A stretch of DNA of 26,725 bases, taken from Thermoplasmata archaeon (lineage in GTDB: Archaea; Thermoplasmatota; Thermoplasmata; UBA10834). This document shows, in pieces, positions 17,601-24,743 of this stretch (positions are counted from its first letter, which is position 1; each line of letters begins with the position of its first letter). Where the stretch lies: positions 1 to 26,725 of the forward strand of contig JALOTO010000002.1 of NCBI GenBank assembly GCA_025457845.1, given 5' to 3'. The translations under genes and the position numbers were made by a program. The notes under the pieces were generated by a model. The model was not told the origin of the DNA, made no database searches, and saw only the letters and a list, made by a program, of their open reading frames with translations.

Positions 17601-19145
17601 GACAGGGACCTGTGGACCAGCAGGGCCAAGGCGTGCGAGGCCGTCGGCGACAAGGAGGGAGCTGTCTCGTCGTACTCCAAGGCGCTGGAGAAGGACCCGC
17701 AGGACCAGTCCTCGTGGTATCGGATGGGCATGCTCCACATGGAGCTCGGAAGGTACCAGCAGGCCGATGCGTGCTTCGACAAGGCACTGGACGTCGACTC
17801 CTCCAACTCCAAGATATGGATGAGCAAGGGCTTCGCCATGGAGAAGATGGAGCTCTTCGAGGACGCGTCGAGCGCTTACGACCGCGCCATAGCCCTCGAC
17901 TCCAACGACAAGGATGCGTGGAAGAGCAAGGGCGCGGTGATGTCCAAGCTCGGACGCCCCGAGCAGGCGCTCAGGTGCTTCGACCACGCCCTCAGCATCG
18001 ACCCGTACTTCGAGGCCGCCTCGGAGGGGCGGAAGCACGCGGAATCCGAGATCAGGAGGACCAAGATAGAGGACTACTCCAGGGCCGTCCTCGACTTCGA
18101 ATACAAGAACGGGAGGCCGGTCACCAAGGAGGAGGCGTTCAAGGTGTGCGGGATCCCGTACGCCTTCCTCGGCGAGGTGCTGGACTACCTCAGCGGCAAG
18201 GAGGTGGTGAGCCTCTCGGGCATGAACAAGGAGGACTTCGAGAGGTTCGAGAGGATCTCGAGGGAGGTCCTCGTCAACACCATGGACACCAGGGACCTCG
18301 CACAGCACGGGCTCAGACTCTGCGACATCACAGTCAACTTCCCCGAGCTGAAGATCGCCACCGCGAAGAGGGTGCTCAGCTACATCCAGGCGGTTGAGGA
18401 GCACCAGTTCGGGACCAAGGTCGCGGACCAGCAGACGGACGCCCTGCTCAGACAGGCCCTGGACCTCCCGGACGAGCAGAAGACCGTCCTCGGGCTCATA
18501 AGGAACCTCGGGATCGGTGTCTACCAGGCCAAGCAGCTCGTCACGATCCTCCAGAGCTTCAGGGGAGGAGGGTTCGAGACGCCCTCCATCAAGGTCGGCT
18601 CGATCGTGAGCCAGGGTTACGGCCAGTACGAGGCATACGACGACAGGTTCGCCGGTGGCCGCAAGGAGCGCCACGAGGAGCCGAAGGCGGCCCACAGGGC
18701 GCCCCAGACACGCGACCGCGAGGAGCGCGCGGAGGAGCCGAGGCTCGGCCCGCCGCAGAGGAGGCAGGCCGACGAGGAGGAGCGCCCGCGGGAGAGGGCC
18801 AAGGGCGGGAAGCAAAAGGCGGACGACCAGCAGGTCCCGTCGGACCTGGTCGGGAGGAGATGTCTCTTCCACGGCGGCATCGCAATCGCCAGATGCGGCA
18901 AGTGCAAGGCCGTCCTGTGCAAGGAGTGCATACGCGGGTCGGACAGGTGCCCGAGATGCAACACGCCCCTGAGCGGAGAGGAGCCCGCGCCCAAGGAGCC
19001 ACGGAGGAGGAGGTCCGAGCCGAGGGACGAGGAGGCCGAGGAGGAGGCCTCAGACGACGAGCGCGATGAGGAAGAGGAAGAGCCCGCTCCCAGGCGGAAG
19101 AAGAAGCCCGAGCCGGCCAAGTCGGACGACCTGAGCCGCCTCTGA
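14610..19145 (+). CDS. Giant TPR-repeat protein with C-terminal zinc finger
   Basis: The protein has 1511 aa. After a short helical N-terminus, about thirty tetratricopeptide repeats fill residues 110-1145 (units such as EALELDPRD, GRNDDALKSYEEAL). Residues about 1150-1340 form a non-TPR region with a possible winged helix (VTKEEAFKVCGIPYAFLGEV) and a second helical part. A highly charged linker follows (1345-1415), then a zinc finger with ligands C1418, H1421, C1429, C1432, C1437, C1440, C1447 and C1450, like a B-box or RING-type cross-brace. The tail is acidic/basic and disordered. No signal or membrane segment. It is probably a cytoplasmic scaffold. ATG 14610 lacks a clear ribosome site. 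Codon use matches the chromosome, so it looks resident. Confidence 0.9.
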   Translation: MSTSSDARVRPSLLSPQTDRKLFYLDNLIRSIARWDTELGVLDSLFSKESKLLNRAKKDLSRVDALDRSGRRPEALVELGKTTAMLKESMMFVSKMRNEFSEVFADLGARHLAFDRAHDAQDAALVSLQLNPQNPQGMSVAGRAALRLGNQDTGLGWLRNAVTVAPHLADLWAMLGDAQESIGQAEGAIDSYRHALAIQPDNIRLYDRILAHTPRDTSLIKAKGAVLSKLGRHDEAAATFKAGTDVDPKDKDIWIGYAAALNFAGKSDAALASLNQAARIAPEDVYVLDNMGRIEHKLGLREEARGHFAKATQLDPGSKVLWNELGVVQEELNDTEAAIGSFDHALTIDPNDLTVLTNKKKTQIKTLRYADALTTCDRIIALNPRDHDAQLDKARALHALDRHQECIAFAESTLKLVPGNKSAMNLKKDCLIRLGRHAEVVAWCGKILDIDPSDHEAMHDKAVAQMHLGRPADASKTLEKAVKTAPQKLPLLRTLRDAYKQMNDDARVVETCDRILAIDPTDKDGTFDKAVALDRLDKNDEAIAAYKLALKTDPSNAEVFYNVAALYLRLGKPAESLDYSRQGVAANQGNAKLWKIRGEAAFAAKDFGLSADSYKRTAELDHDDKEALKALGRALTELKRYEQALAAYEQVLGLDPRDPEAWQLKAMALEWLERHEDALVAVREAVHWNPSSQELRMKEASILTRLDRGDEALTAYDAALKVNPKNITALKGKRDVLKTQKRHEDVVAVADLILALSPKDKETLVDKGSAALLLKRPHDALTAFNRALDIERDDLDTLELKKNALKELDDQEAVVHVCDRILDLSPKNKHAHADRAGALERLGRNDDALKSYEEALELDPRDIFILNRKGLLQLGAGKPAQAAEAFDYAIRLDPNQPFVLNNRGRAFLELRRADEALNDFRKGITILPNVPEFHVNEGRALATLGRFEDSINSFNEARRLAPKDPSALKYLGMALLKLNRVSEALGSFDEAIRLGTDDRDLWTSRAKACEAVGDKEGAVSSYSKALEKDPQDQSSWYRMGMLHMELGRYQQADACFDKALDVDSSNSKIWMSKGFAMEKMELFEDASSAYDRAIALDSNDKDAWKSKGAVMSKLGRPEQALRCFDHALSIDPYFEAASEGRKHAESEIRRTKIEDYSRAVLDFEYKNGRPVTKEEAFKVCGIPYAFLGEVLDYLSGKEVVSLSGMNKEDFERFERISREVLVNTMDTRDLAQHGLRLCDITVNFPELKIATAKRVLSYIQAVEEHQFGTKVADQQTDALLRQALDLPDEQKTVLGLIRNLGIGVYQAKQLVTILQSFRGGGFETPSIKVGSIVSQGYGQYEAYDDRFAGGRKERHEEPKAAHRAPQTRDREERAEEPRLGPPQRRQADEEERPRERAKGGKQKADDQQVPSDLVGRRCLFHGGIAIARCGKCKAVLCKECIRGSDRCPRCNTPLSGEEPAPKEPRRRRSEPRDEEAEEEASDDERDEEEEEPAPRRKKKPEPAKSDDLSRL

Positions 19146-19192
19146 GCACGCGGCCGAGATGGACGCTGCCCTTCGCTGCCGGGGGACGATGC

Positions 19193-19212
19193 CCGTCCGC
19201 TTCATCGGACGG
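19193..19212. terminator. Hairpin between convergent genes
   Basis: CCGTCCG pairs with CGGACGG around a 6-nt loop in the 74-nt gap between the converging TPR and flavodoxin genes. It may end or stabilise transcripts from both sides. No T-run is present. Confidence 0.35.
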
Positions 19213-19219
19213 TGGCCGC

Positions 19220-19696
19220 TCAACCGTGAAGCGTCTTGACCAGCTGGGCGAACCTCTTGCCGTACCTGATGCAGTACGTCTCCACGACCTTGCTGGGGGC
19301 CTCGATCGCGACCGGGCCGTAGTGGTCCTTCCTGCTGTCGCCCTGGACGACCATGCCGTGTATCAGGAGGGCCTGGAGGATCGCCATTATCGTGGTCTCG
19401 TTCCCCCCGCCGATGTTGGCGCTCGACGTGAAGGCGCCTCCGACCTTGCCCTGCAGTTTGCCGTGGTGCTTGACGCTCTTGTCGATCAGGTCCTTTATCT
19501 GATAGGCCATGCCGCCGTAGTAGGTCGGGGAGCCCAGGATGATGCCATCGTATCCAAGGAGGTCGTCGGCCTTGACATCCTTCACGTCCTTGGTGTCGAC
19601 GTCCACATCCTCCTCCATCACACCCTTCTGGATCAGGTACGCCATCTTCTTCGTGTTGCCGCTCCTCGAGTAATAGCATATCAGTATCTTGGGCAC
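19220..19696 (-). CDS. Flavodoxin-like / WrbA-type NAD(P)H:quinone oxidoreductase
   Basis: This 158-aa flavodoxin-fold protein starts PKILICYYSRSGNTKKMA, the FMN phosphate-binding loop (SRSGNT). It continues with the isoalloxazine loops YDGIILGSPTYYGGMA and AFTSSANIGGGNETT, which resemble WrbA and related quinone or iron-sulfur flavoproteins. It likely carries electrons or reduces quinones in the cytoplasm. GTG 19696 is preferred, with GGGG 8 nt upstream, because TTG 19705 leaves no ribosome site. It faces the TPR gene and is divergent from the GNAT gene. Confidence 0.82.
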   Translation of the reverse strand: MPKILICYYSRSGNTKKMAYLIQKGVMEEDVDVDTKDVKDVKADDLLGYDGIILGSPTYYGGMAYQIKDLIDKSVKHHGKLQGKVGGAFTSSANIGGGNETTIMAILQALLIHGMVVQGDSRKDHYGPVAIEAPSKVVETYCIRYGKRFAQLVKTLHG

Positions 19697-19787
19697 CGCA
19701 GTCAACCCCGACGTGACGGAATGTGCCGTGTGCCCATAAGGCTTACCGAAGGAATGTTCACATACCGATTCCTCAATCAGTCATGAC

Positions 19788-20300
19788 ATGAAGGTCAGGG
19801 ACATGACGAGCGCGGACCTCGACGAGTGTCAGGAGCTGTCCGCGAGGATAAGGAAGGACTCGTGGGGCAAGGGCGAGAACGAGTACTATCCGAAGGACCT
19901 CTTCGAGCAGGAGCTCGCCATGTACACCCCCGCCGTCCTGGACTCGTACACTGGCCGAATCGACCGCTTCGCCAAGGTCGCCACTGACGGACGAAAGCTG
20001 GTCGGCCTCGTGATAGGCAAGTGCGAGAGGGACACCGGGGTGGCGGACATAGGATGGATAGGTGTCGCTCCCGAGAAGCAGGGCAAGGGGATCGCGGGGC
20101 AGCTGCTCGCCGCCGCCCTGGACCACAGCAGGAAGGCCGGGTGTCACAAGGCCATCGCATACACGTTCGCGCGCCTGGATGGCGCGAACCGGATGTACGC
20201 CAGGTACGGATTCGCCAAGGAGGCTGACATGCCCGACCACTGGATGAGAATCCACTTCGTCATGTACGCCAGGAGCCTGGAGGAACAGAGCAGAGGATGA
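19788..20300 (+). CDS. GNAT-family N-acetyltransferase
   Basis: The 170-aa protein has the GNAT layout: N-terminal MKVRDMTSADLDECQELSARI, motif D/A strand ADIGWIGVAPEKQGKGIAGQLL with the Q-G-K-G-I-A acetyl-CoA loop, and motif B region AIAYTFARLDGANRMYARYGF. The substrate is not predictable; RimI-like or small-molecule acetylation are both open. ATG 19788 lacks a Shine-Dalgarno, so the message may be leaderless. The stop overlaps an ATG of the next frame (ATGA), but the downstream gene more likely starts at 20396. Confidence 0.82.
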   Translation: MKVRDMTSADLDECQELSARIRKDSWGKGENEYYPKDLFEQELAMYTPAVLDSYTGRIDRFAKVATDGRKLVGLVIGKCERDTGVADIGWIGVAPEKQGKGIAGQLLAAALDHSRKAGCHKAIAYTFARLDGANRMYARYGFAKEADMPDHWMRIHFVMYARSLEEQSRG

Positions 20301-20395
20301 GCCCCATCAGCCTCCGTAGACGCTGGCCCGAGAGGCCGAACCAAACCTTGAAGTGCGAGGAACCTTTTACCACGGTCACCAGGGGGCTATGGCAC

Positions 20396-20884
20396 TTGAG
20401 GGTCTGTATCCGCTGCAAGAAGGAGACCGAGGCGATCTTCTGCCCGACATGTCACGTCCTGACATATCCACCGAAGGCGCCCGACACTTCGCCGGTGACG
20501 GCCTCCGGGGAATCCTTCGAGGCGACTATCTGGCAGGGGCCAAACCGCTCCAGGGGGATCGAGGTCCCGACCACCGCCAGGGACAGGTTCTTCCTCAAGG
20601 GTTCGGAGGAGGTCGTCCTTCACATAGACGGAAGACGGACGGTCGTGAAGCTCGGCTCCGCGTTCTGGAAGAAGCCCGCGGTCATCAAGCGCGCCCTCAC
20701 CGACGACGGAAGGGACCAGCTCATCAAGTTCTTCGAGAAGCACCACCTGCTCCCGCCCCAGCAGTCGCTGAAGGAGAAGGGGATCGTGGACACCATCATC
20801 TTCGAGGTGGTAACCCCGAAGGAGGAGTTCAAGATCTCCATCGCGGAGAGGCAGGAGAAGGAAGACGCCGAGGACCAGGACTAG
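20396..20884 (+). CDS. Zinc-ribbon protein of unknown function
   Basis: A protein of 162 aa if it starts at TTG 20396. That start has GGGGG 9 nt upstream, places the zinc ribbon (CIRCKKETEAIFCPTCH, two C-x2-C pairs) at the very N-terminus, and follows an AT-rich box at 20361-20369. An ATG at 20297, overlapping the GNAT stop as ATGA, is in frame and would add 33 residues without recognisable content. The body has beta-rich pieces (EEVVLHIDGRRTVVKLGSAFWKK) and a helix (RDQLIKFFEKHHLLPP). The tail is acidic (RQEKEDAEDQD). No family is recognised. It overlaps the kbl stop by 4 nt, tail to tail. Confidence 0.65.
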   Translation: MRVCIRCKKETEAIFCPTCHVLTYPPKAPDTSPVTASGESFEATIWQGPNRSRGIEVPTTARDRFFLKGSEEVVLHIDGRRTVVKLGSAFWKKPAVIKRALTDDGRDQLIKFFEKHHLLPPQQSLKEKGIVDTIIFEVVTPKEEFKISIAERQEKEDAEDQD

Positions 20885-22080
20885 ATCAGCTTCAGCTGCT
20901 TCCCGATCCTTTCGAACGCCCCGAGCGCCTGGTCCAGGTCCTGCCTGGTCAGGGCGGCGTTCATTATCGTCCTTATCCGCGCCTTGTCCCTCGCGACCAT
21001 GGGGAAGACTATCGGCAGGGCGAACACCCCGTCCTCGAACAGCATCTGGCTGAACCTCTTGGCAGCCCCGCTGTCGCCTATCATGACCGGGATGATCGGC
21101 GTCGCGCTCTTGCCCGTGTCGAACCCCATGGACCTCACCTGCTCCCTGAAGTAGTCCGTGTTGGCCCAGAGGTTCCTGACGTGCTGCGGCTCCGTCTCGA
21201 GCACGTCCACTGCCGCGAGCGCTGCCGCGACCACCGCGGGCGGGTGCGAACCGCTCAGCAGCCAGGTCCGGGACTTGTTGTATGCGAAGTTGACCAGGTC
21301 CCTGCTCCCGGAGACATGCCCTCCGACGACGCCGAACGCCTTGGAGAAGGTGCCCATCTCGACCTGGACCAGGTCCCTGCTGAGCTTGAAGTGGGATACG
21401 ATCCCGCGGCCGCCGTCCCCTAGCACGCCCTCGCCGTGGGCGTCGTCGACGTAGACCATCGCGCCGTGGTCGTGGGCGATGGACGCGACCCTGTCCAGCG
21501 GGGCCATGTCCCCGTCCATGCTGAAGACGCCATCCGTGATGACGAGGATCCTGCGGTACGTCGGGGAATGCTCCTCGGCCTTCGTGAGCACCGAGGCCAG
21601 GTCATCGGGGTCGCAGTGCCGGTAAACTGCCCTGTCCGCCTTGGACAGCCTGACCCCGTCGATGATGCTCCCGTGGTTCAGCTCGTCGCTGACTATGAGG
21701 TCCCCGGAGTCCGCGAGCTGGGGGATGAGCCCCGAGTTCGCGGCGAAGCCAGTCTGATAGACCAGGGACGCCTCCGCCCCCTTGAAGCGCGCGAGGCGTG
21801 CCTCGAGCTCCATGTGGAGGTCCATGTTCCCTGCAATCGGCCTGACGGAACCGGAGCCCGCCCCATGGGTCCTGACGGCGTCCATGGCCGCCTGCTTGAC
21901 CTTCGGGTGGTTGCTCAGGCTGAGATAGTTGTTCGAGCAGAGCATGACGACCTCGCGGCCGTCCACCCTGCACCTGGGAGTGCTGGGGCCTTGGAGGACC
22001 CTGAGCTTCCAGTCTATCTCCCCTTTGACAAGCTGTTCGTACTCAGTCCTCAGGAACGAGACCGGGTCCCTCTTCACCAT
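20881..22080 (-). CDS. kbl: 2-amino-3-ketobutyrate CoA ligase (glycine C-acetyltransferase)
   Basis: A PLP enzyme that splits 2-amino-3-ketobutyrate with CoA into glycine and acetyl-CoA, the second step of threonine breakdown. It has 399 aa, the standard length. Seen are CSNNYLSLSNHP, HGAGSGSVRPIAGN, the DDAHGEGVLG loop and the PLP lysine K247 in GTFSKAFG. ATG 22080 is 4 nt after the tdh stop with GGTGAGG as ribosome site overlapping that stop. Together with tdh it forms a two-gene operon. AONS-type acyltransferases such as BioF are related, but the tdh neighbour settles the role. Confidence 0.94.
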   Translation of the reverse strand: MVKRDPVSFLRTEYEQLVKGEIDWKLRVLQGPSTPRCRVDGREVVMLCSNNYLSLSNHPKVKQAAMDAVRTHGAGSGSVRPIAGNMDLHMELEARLARFKGAEASLVYQTGFAANSGLIPQLADSGDLIVSDELNHGSIIDGVRLSKADRAVYRHCDPDDLASVLTKAEEHSPTYRRILVITDGVFSMDGDMAPLDRVASIAHDHGAMVYVDDAHGEGVLGDGGRGIVSHFKLSRDLVQVEMGTFSKAFGVVGGHVSGSRDLVNFAYNKSRTWLLSGSHPPAVVAAALAAVDVLETEPQHVRNLWANTDYFREQVRSMGFDTGKSATPIIPVMIGDSGAAKRFSQMLFEDGVFALPIVFPMVARDKARIRTIMNAALTRQDLDQALGAFERIGKQLKLI

Positions 22081-22084
22081 GACC

Positions 22085-23152
22085 TCACCATTCTGGCTTC
22101 AGGGAAACCTTGGCGGCCTGGCGCGTGTGTATGAGCTCCATGCCTCTCGCGATGTCCCTTATGGGGAGGGTATGGGTCACGATGGATGAAAGCTTGGCCC
22201 TGAAGTCCTCCTTCTCGAGGAGCTTGTACATCTGGTCCCAGGTCTGGAACATCCTCCGGCCCGTGATGCCGTAGACCGTGGCCGACTTGAAGGTGACCGC
22301 GTTGTTCACATCGAGGGTGACCGGGTCAGGGTAGAGCCCGAGGATGGAGACCCTGCCCCCAGGGGTGAGCGCATCGAAGACCAGGTTCAGCGCCTGGGGT
22401 GCGCCGGACATCTCCAGGGCGACGTCTGCCCCATTGCCCTCCGTCTCCCTCTTGATCGCGTCGACGAGGTCGCCATACTTCATCCCGGCGTCGAGGACCG
22501 CATCAGCCCCCACCTTGTTGGCGAGACGGACGCGCACCTCCTCGCTCGCGAGCTCGGTCGCGACGACCTTCTTGGCGCCGAGCGACTTGAGGATGGGTAT
22601 GGCCATCAGCCCGATGGGGCCGCAGCCTGCGACCAGGACGTTCTTGCCCTTGATGTCGTCCATGCAGTCGTGGGGGAGGACCGTGAATGTGGCGTTGCCC
22701 ATGGGCTCGAGCAGCGAGCCAAGCTTCGGGTCAAGCCCCTTGGGGAGCTTCCTGGCGTTCAGCTCAGGGAGGCGGACGTATTCGGCGAAGACGCCGTCAG
22801 TGTCGACTCCCAGGATCTTCATGTCCCTGCAGATGTGCATCCTCCCTGTCCTGCACTGGTAGCAGGTCCCGTCGACTATGTGGGTCTCGGCGGAGACCGT
22901 GTCGCCGACGGCGACGGACTTGACGCCATGTCCGACCTCGACGACCCTCCCGCAGAACTCGTGACCGAACACGATCGGTAGACGCTTGAGCCGGTTCTGG
23001 GCCCAGTGGTTCCAGTACCATATGTGGACGTCGGTACCGCATATCGACGTGTTGGTCATCTCGACGAGGACCTCGCCCTTGCCCGCCTTCGGCCTGGGGA
23101 CGTCCTCGATCCCGGCACCCTCCGCCCTGTTCCTCTTGACAACCGCGTGCAT
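22085..23152 (-). CDS. tdh: L-threonine 3-dehydrogenase
   Basis: A zinc-dependent medium-chain dehydrogenase that oxidises L-threonine with NAD+ to 2-amino-3-ketobutyrate. It has 355 aa from ATG 23152 (MHAVVKRN); TTG 23185 is an in-frame alternative. Catalytic zinc and relay residues C38, T40, H43, H64 and E65 are present (SICGTDVHIWYWNHW, GHEFCG), as is the NAD site AGCGPIGLMA. The structural zinc lobe has D94, C97, C100 and C108, where the usual enzymes have four Cys. A TATA-like AGATATCTTAAG box lies at about 23197-23208. It is first in the operon with kbl. Confidence 0.93.
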   Translation of the reverse strand: MHAVVKRNRAEGAGIEDVPRPKAGKGEVLVEMTNTSICGTDVHIWYWNHWAQNRLKRLPIVFGHEFCGRVVEVGHGVKSVAVGDTVSAETHIVDGTCYQCRTGRMHICRDMKILGVDTDGVFAEYVRLPELNARKLPKGLDPKLGSLLEPMGNATFTVLPHDCMDDIKGKNVLVAGCGPIGLMAIPILKSLGAKKVVATELASEEVRVRLANKVGADAVLDAGMKYGDLVDAIKRETEGNGADVALEMSGAPQALNLVFDALTPGGRVSILGLYPDPVTLDVNNAVTFKSATVYGITGRRMFQTWDQMYKLLEKEDFRAKLSSIVTHTLPIRDIARGMELIHTRQAAKVSLKPEW

Positions 23153-23236
23153 CCGAGGGTCACAGCTCCTGATGGGTGGGGACAAAAATGGACGTTCTTA
23201 AGATATCTGGGCCTACAGCCTAAGTTAGGTTCCCTC

Positions 23237-23887
23237 TCATCCGCCCGGGCCCGCGAGCACTCCCTTGGGCGGGAGCGCGGGCGCGCGGGAGCTCTCGCAC
23301 ACAAGGCCGATGTCGCCCGAGTAGTCGTCCAATGTGGCCAGTTTGAACCTGGGGTGGACGAATCCCTCGGCCAGGTCGGCGACCCTGAGCCAGGCAGGCA
23401 GTTCGGCCACGCCTCTGATGCGCTCGGCCTTCGCGGTCCTGTTGTACGGCCTGCTCACGAGTATGGATTCCACCCCGACCGCTCTGACCGGATAGAGGTC
23501 CAAGCCCGGCATGTCCCCGATCATCACCGCGTCCTCGCGGGCGAAGCCATGAGAATCCAGGTAGTCGGCTATTCTATGGCCCTTGTCCCCGTTGAGGAGG
23601 ACCGCATCGAAGAGGTGGCGGATCCCGAACTCGTCGAGGAGGGCCTCGAGCACATCCGCGTGGTTCAGGGAGACGAGGCACAGCGTGTCCACCCTCGTCC
23701 TGATCCGCACCAGCGCATCGTACACGCCCACGTCCAACTCGAAGAACTCGATCGCCTTCTCGGGCGAAGGGTCCGCCCAGAACTCCCACCGCGACCGCCC
23801 GTCCTTTGGCACATAGAGAGTCCCTTCAGCGTCGAGGAAGATGTGTTTGAATTTGTGTGGCAGATCCGATTCGTGCATCCCTGTCAT
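23237..23887 (-). CDS. HAD-superfamily hydrolase-like protein
   Basis: The protein has 216 aa. Motif I is FLDAEGTLY with nucleophile D19; the usual second Asp is Glu21. Motif II lies in LCLVSLNHADV, motif III lysine in LNGDKGHR, and motif IV is VMIGDMPGLDLYP. A small cap domain (about 25-85) fits the beta-phosphoglucomutase/dehalogenase branch. The Glu at motif I makes ordinary phosphatase activity uncertain; the substrate is unknown. ATG 23887 is used, ATG 23878 is a close alternative; neither has a strong ribosome site. It is divergent from the CARF regulator pair. Confidence 0.78.
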   Translation of the reverse strand: MTGMHESDLPHKFKHIFLDAEGTLYVPKDGRSRWEFWADPSPEKAIEFFELDVGVYDALVRIRTRVDTLCLVSLNHADVLEALLDEFGIRHLFDAVLLNGDKGHRIADYLDSHGFAREDAVMIGDMPGLDLYPVRAVGVESILVSRPYNRTAKAERIRGVAELPAWLRVADLAEGFVHPRFKLATLDDYSGDIGLVCESSRAPALPPKGVLAGPGG

Positions 23888-23940
23888 CGAGAGCGCGACC
23901 GCACGGGGAACTACTGGAAGATGCCTGATACGGTTTGACT

Positions 23941-23969
23941 ACAAGTAATACCACATCTCGCCTACTTGT
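23941..23969. promoter_or_regulatory. 7-bp inverted repeat between the HAD and CARF genes
   Basis: ACAAGTA (23941-23947) and TACTTGT (23963-23969) are perfect inverted copies, 15 nt apart, overlapping a TATA-like GTATTAC for the HAD gene. The AT-rich stretch that follows (about 23990-24020) can hold the TATA box of the CARF genes. It may be an operator of the adjacent winged-helix regulators. Confidence 0.4.
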
Positions 23970-24074
23970 CGAGCCGTTTGCCCGACCCACAATATTATAT
24001 TCGTATCGCCATTCATATTACGGTTGGACAAACTCTAAAAGGACTGAGACGCATATCGCATCTCGGGAAGAGAA

Positions 24075-24743
24075 ATGGTCGTAGTCTTCGGAACCCTCGG
24101 ATACAGGCCAAAGTCGCTGATCCCGACGCTCAAGGCGACCCCTGACGTCGAGAAGCTCGTGTTCTACTGCGGAGCGGACAAGGACGACAAGGACGCGCCG
24201 AAGCGCGTCGCCGAGGCCAAGCAGTCGGTCCTCGAATACTGCAAGGCGATGAGGATCGCGGTGGACGCCGTGGACCTCGCCGACCCCTTCGATTTCACCG
24301 GGATCGCCAGACGGATCAGGAAGGACATCCAGAGACACCGCGCCGAGGGGAAGCAGATAGGCGTCTTCAACATCGCGGGAGGCACCCGGCCGACATCGTC
24401 CGCGGCCCTCCTGGTCTGCATCCTGGAAGGGGTGCCTACGGTCTATGTCCACGACGTGACCTACGAGGAGATTCACCTGCCCCTCCTCCGGATGGAGTAT
24501 AGCAGCGTGCTGTCTCGAGAGGAGCGCCAGATCCTCTCATTCCTCCTGGCCAATAGGGGCAAGGACATGACCGAGGTGGACCTCGCCAGGAGTCTCGGGA
24601 AGCACAAGGCGACGATCAACCACCACATTCGGAACCTGGTCTCAAAGGGCGCCGTACGGCTGGACAGGCACCCGAAGGATGCCAGGAAGAAGGTCATAGC
24701 CGTGGAGGAGTCGACCGAGCTCCTTCTGGGGGACGGGCTTTGA
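24075..24743 (+). CDS. CARF-winged-helix regulator, Csa3-like (first of a pair)
   Basis: The protein has 222 aa. The N-terminal Rossmann-like CARF domain shows VVVFGTLGYRPKS in its first loop and the ligand loop FNIAGGTRPTSSAA (N99 to R105), the GGT-K/R motif of CARF domains. The C-terminal winged helix (about 148-215: LSREERQILSFLL, DLARSLGKHKATINHHIRNL) should bind DNA. Csa3-type proteins bind cyclic oligoadenylate made by type III CRISPR systems, but no cas gene or array lies in this window. The start ATG 24075 has a weak GGGAAGAG upstream. Its stop overlaps the next gene, so the two are translated together. Confidence 0.78.
   Translation: MVVVFGTLGYRPKSLIPTLKATPDVEKLVFYCGADKDDKDAPKRVAEAKQSVLEYCKAMRIAVDAVDLADPFDFTGIARRIRKDIQRHRAEGKQIGVFNIAGGTRPTSSAALLVCILEGVPTVYVHDVTYEEIHLPLLRMEYSSVLSREERQILSFLLANRGKDMTEVDLARSLGKHKATINHHIRNLVSKGAVRLDRHPKDARKKVIAVEESTELLLGDGL

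Noticed and set aside
14610..18050. DNA-level tandem repeats or CRISPR-like array in the TPR gene
   Set aside because: The periodicity is about 102 bp at the protein level (34-residue TPRs); the DNA units are diverged with no identical short repeats and spacers.
17562..18872. 436-codon minus-strand frame inside the TPR gene
   Set aside because: Shadow of the repeat gene; the plus strand has consistent TPR periodicity.
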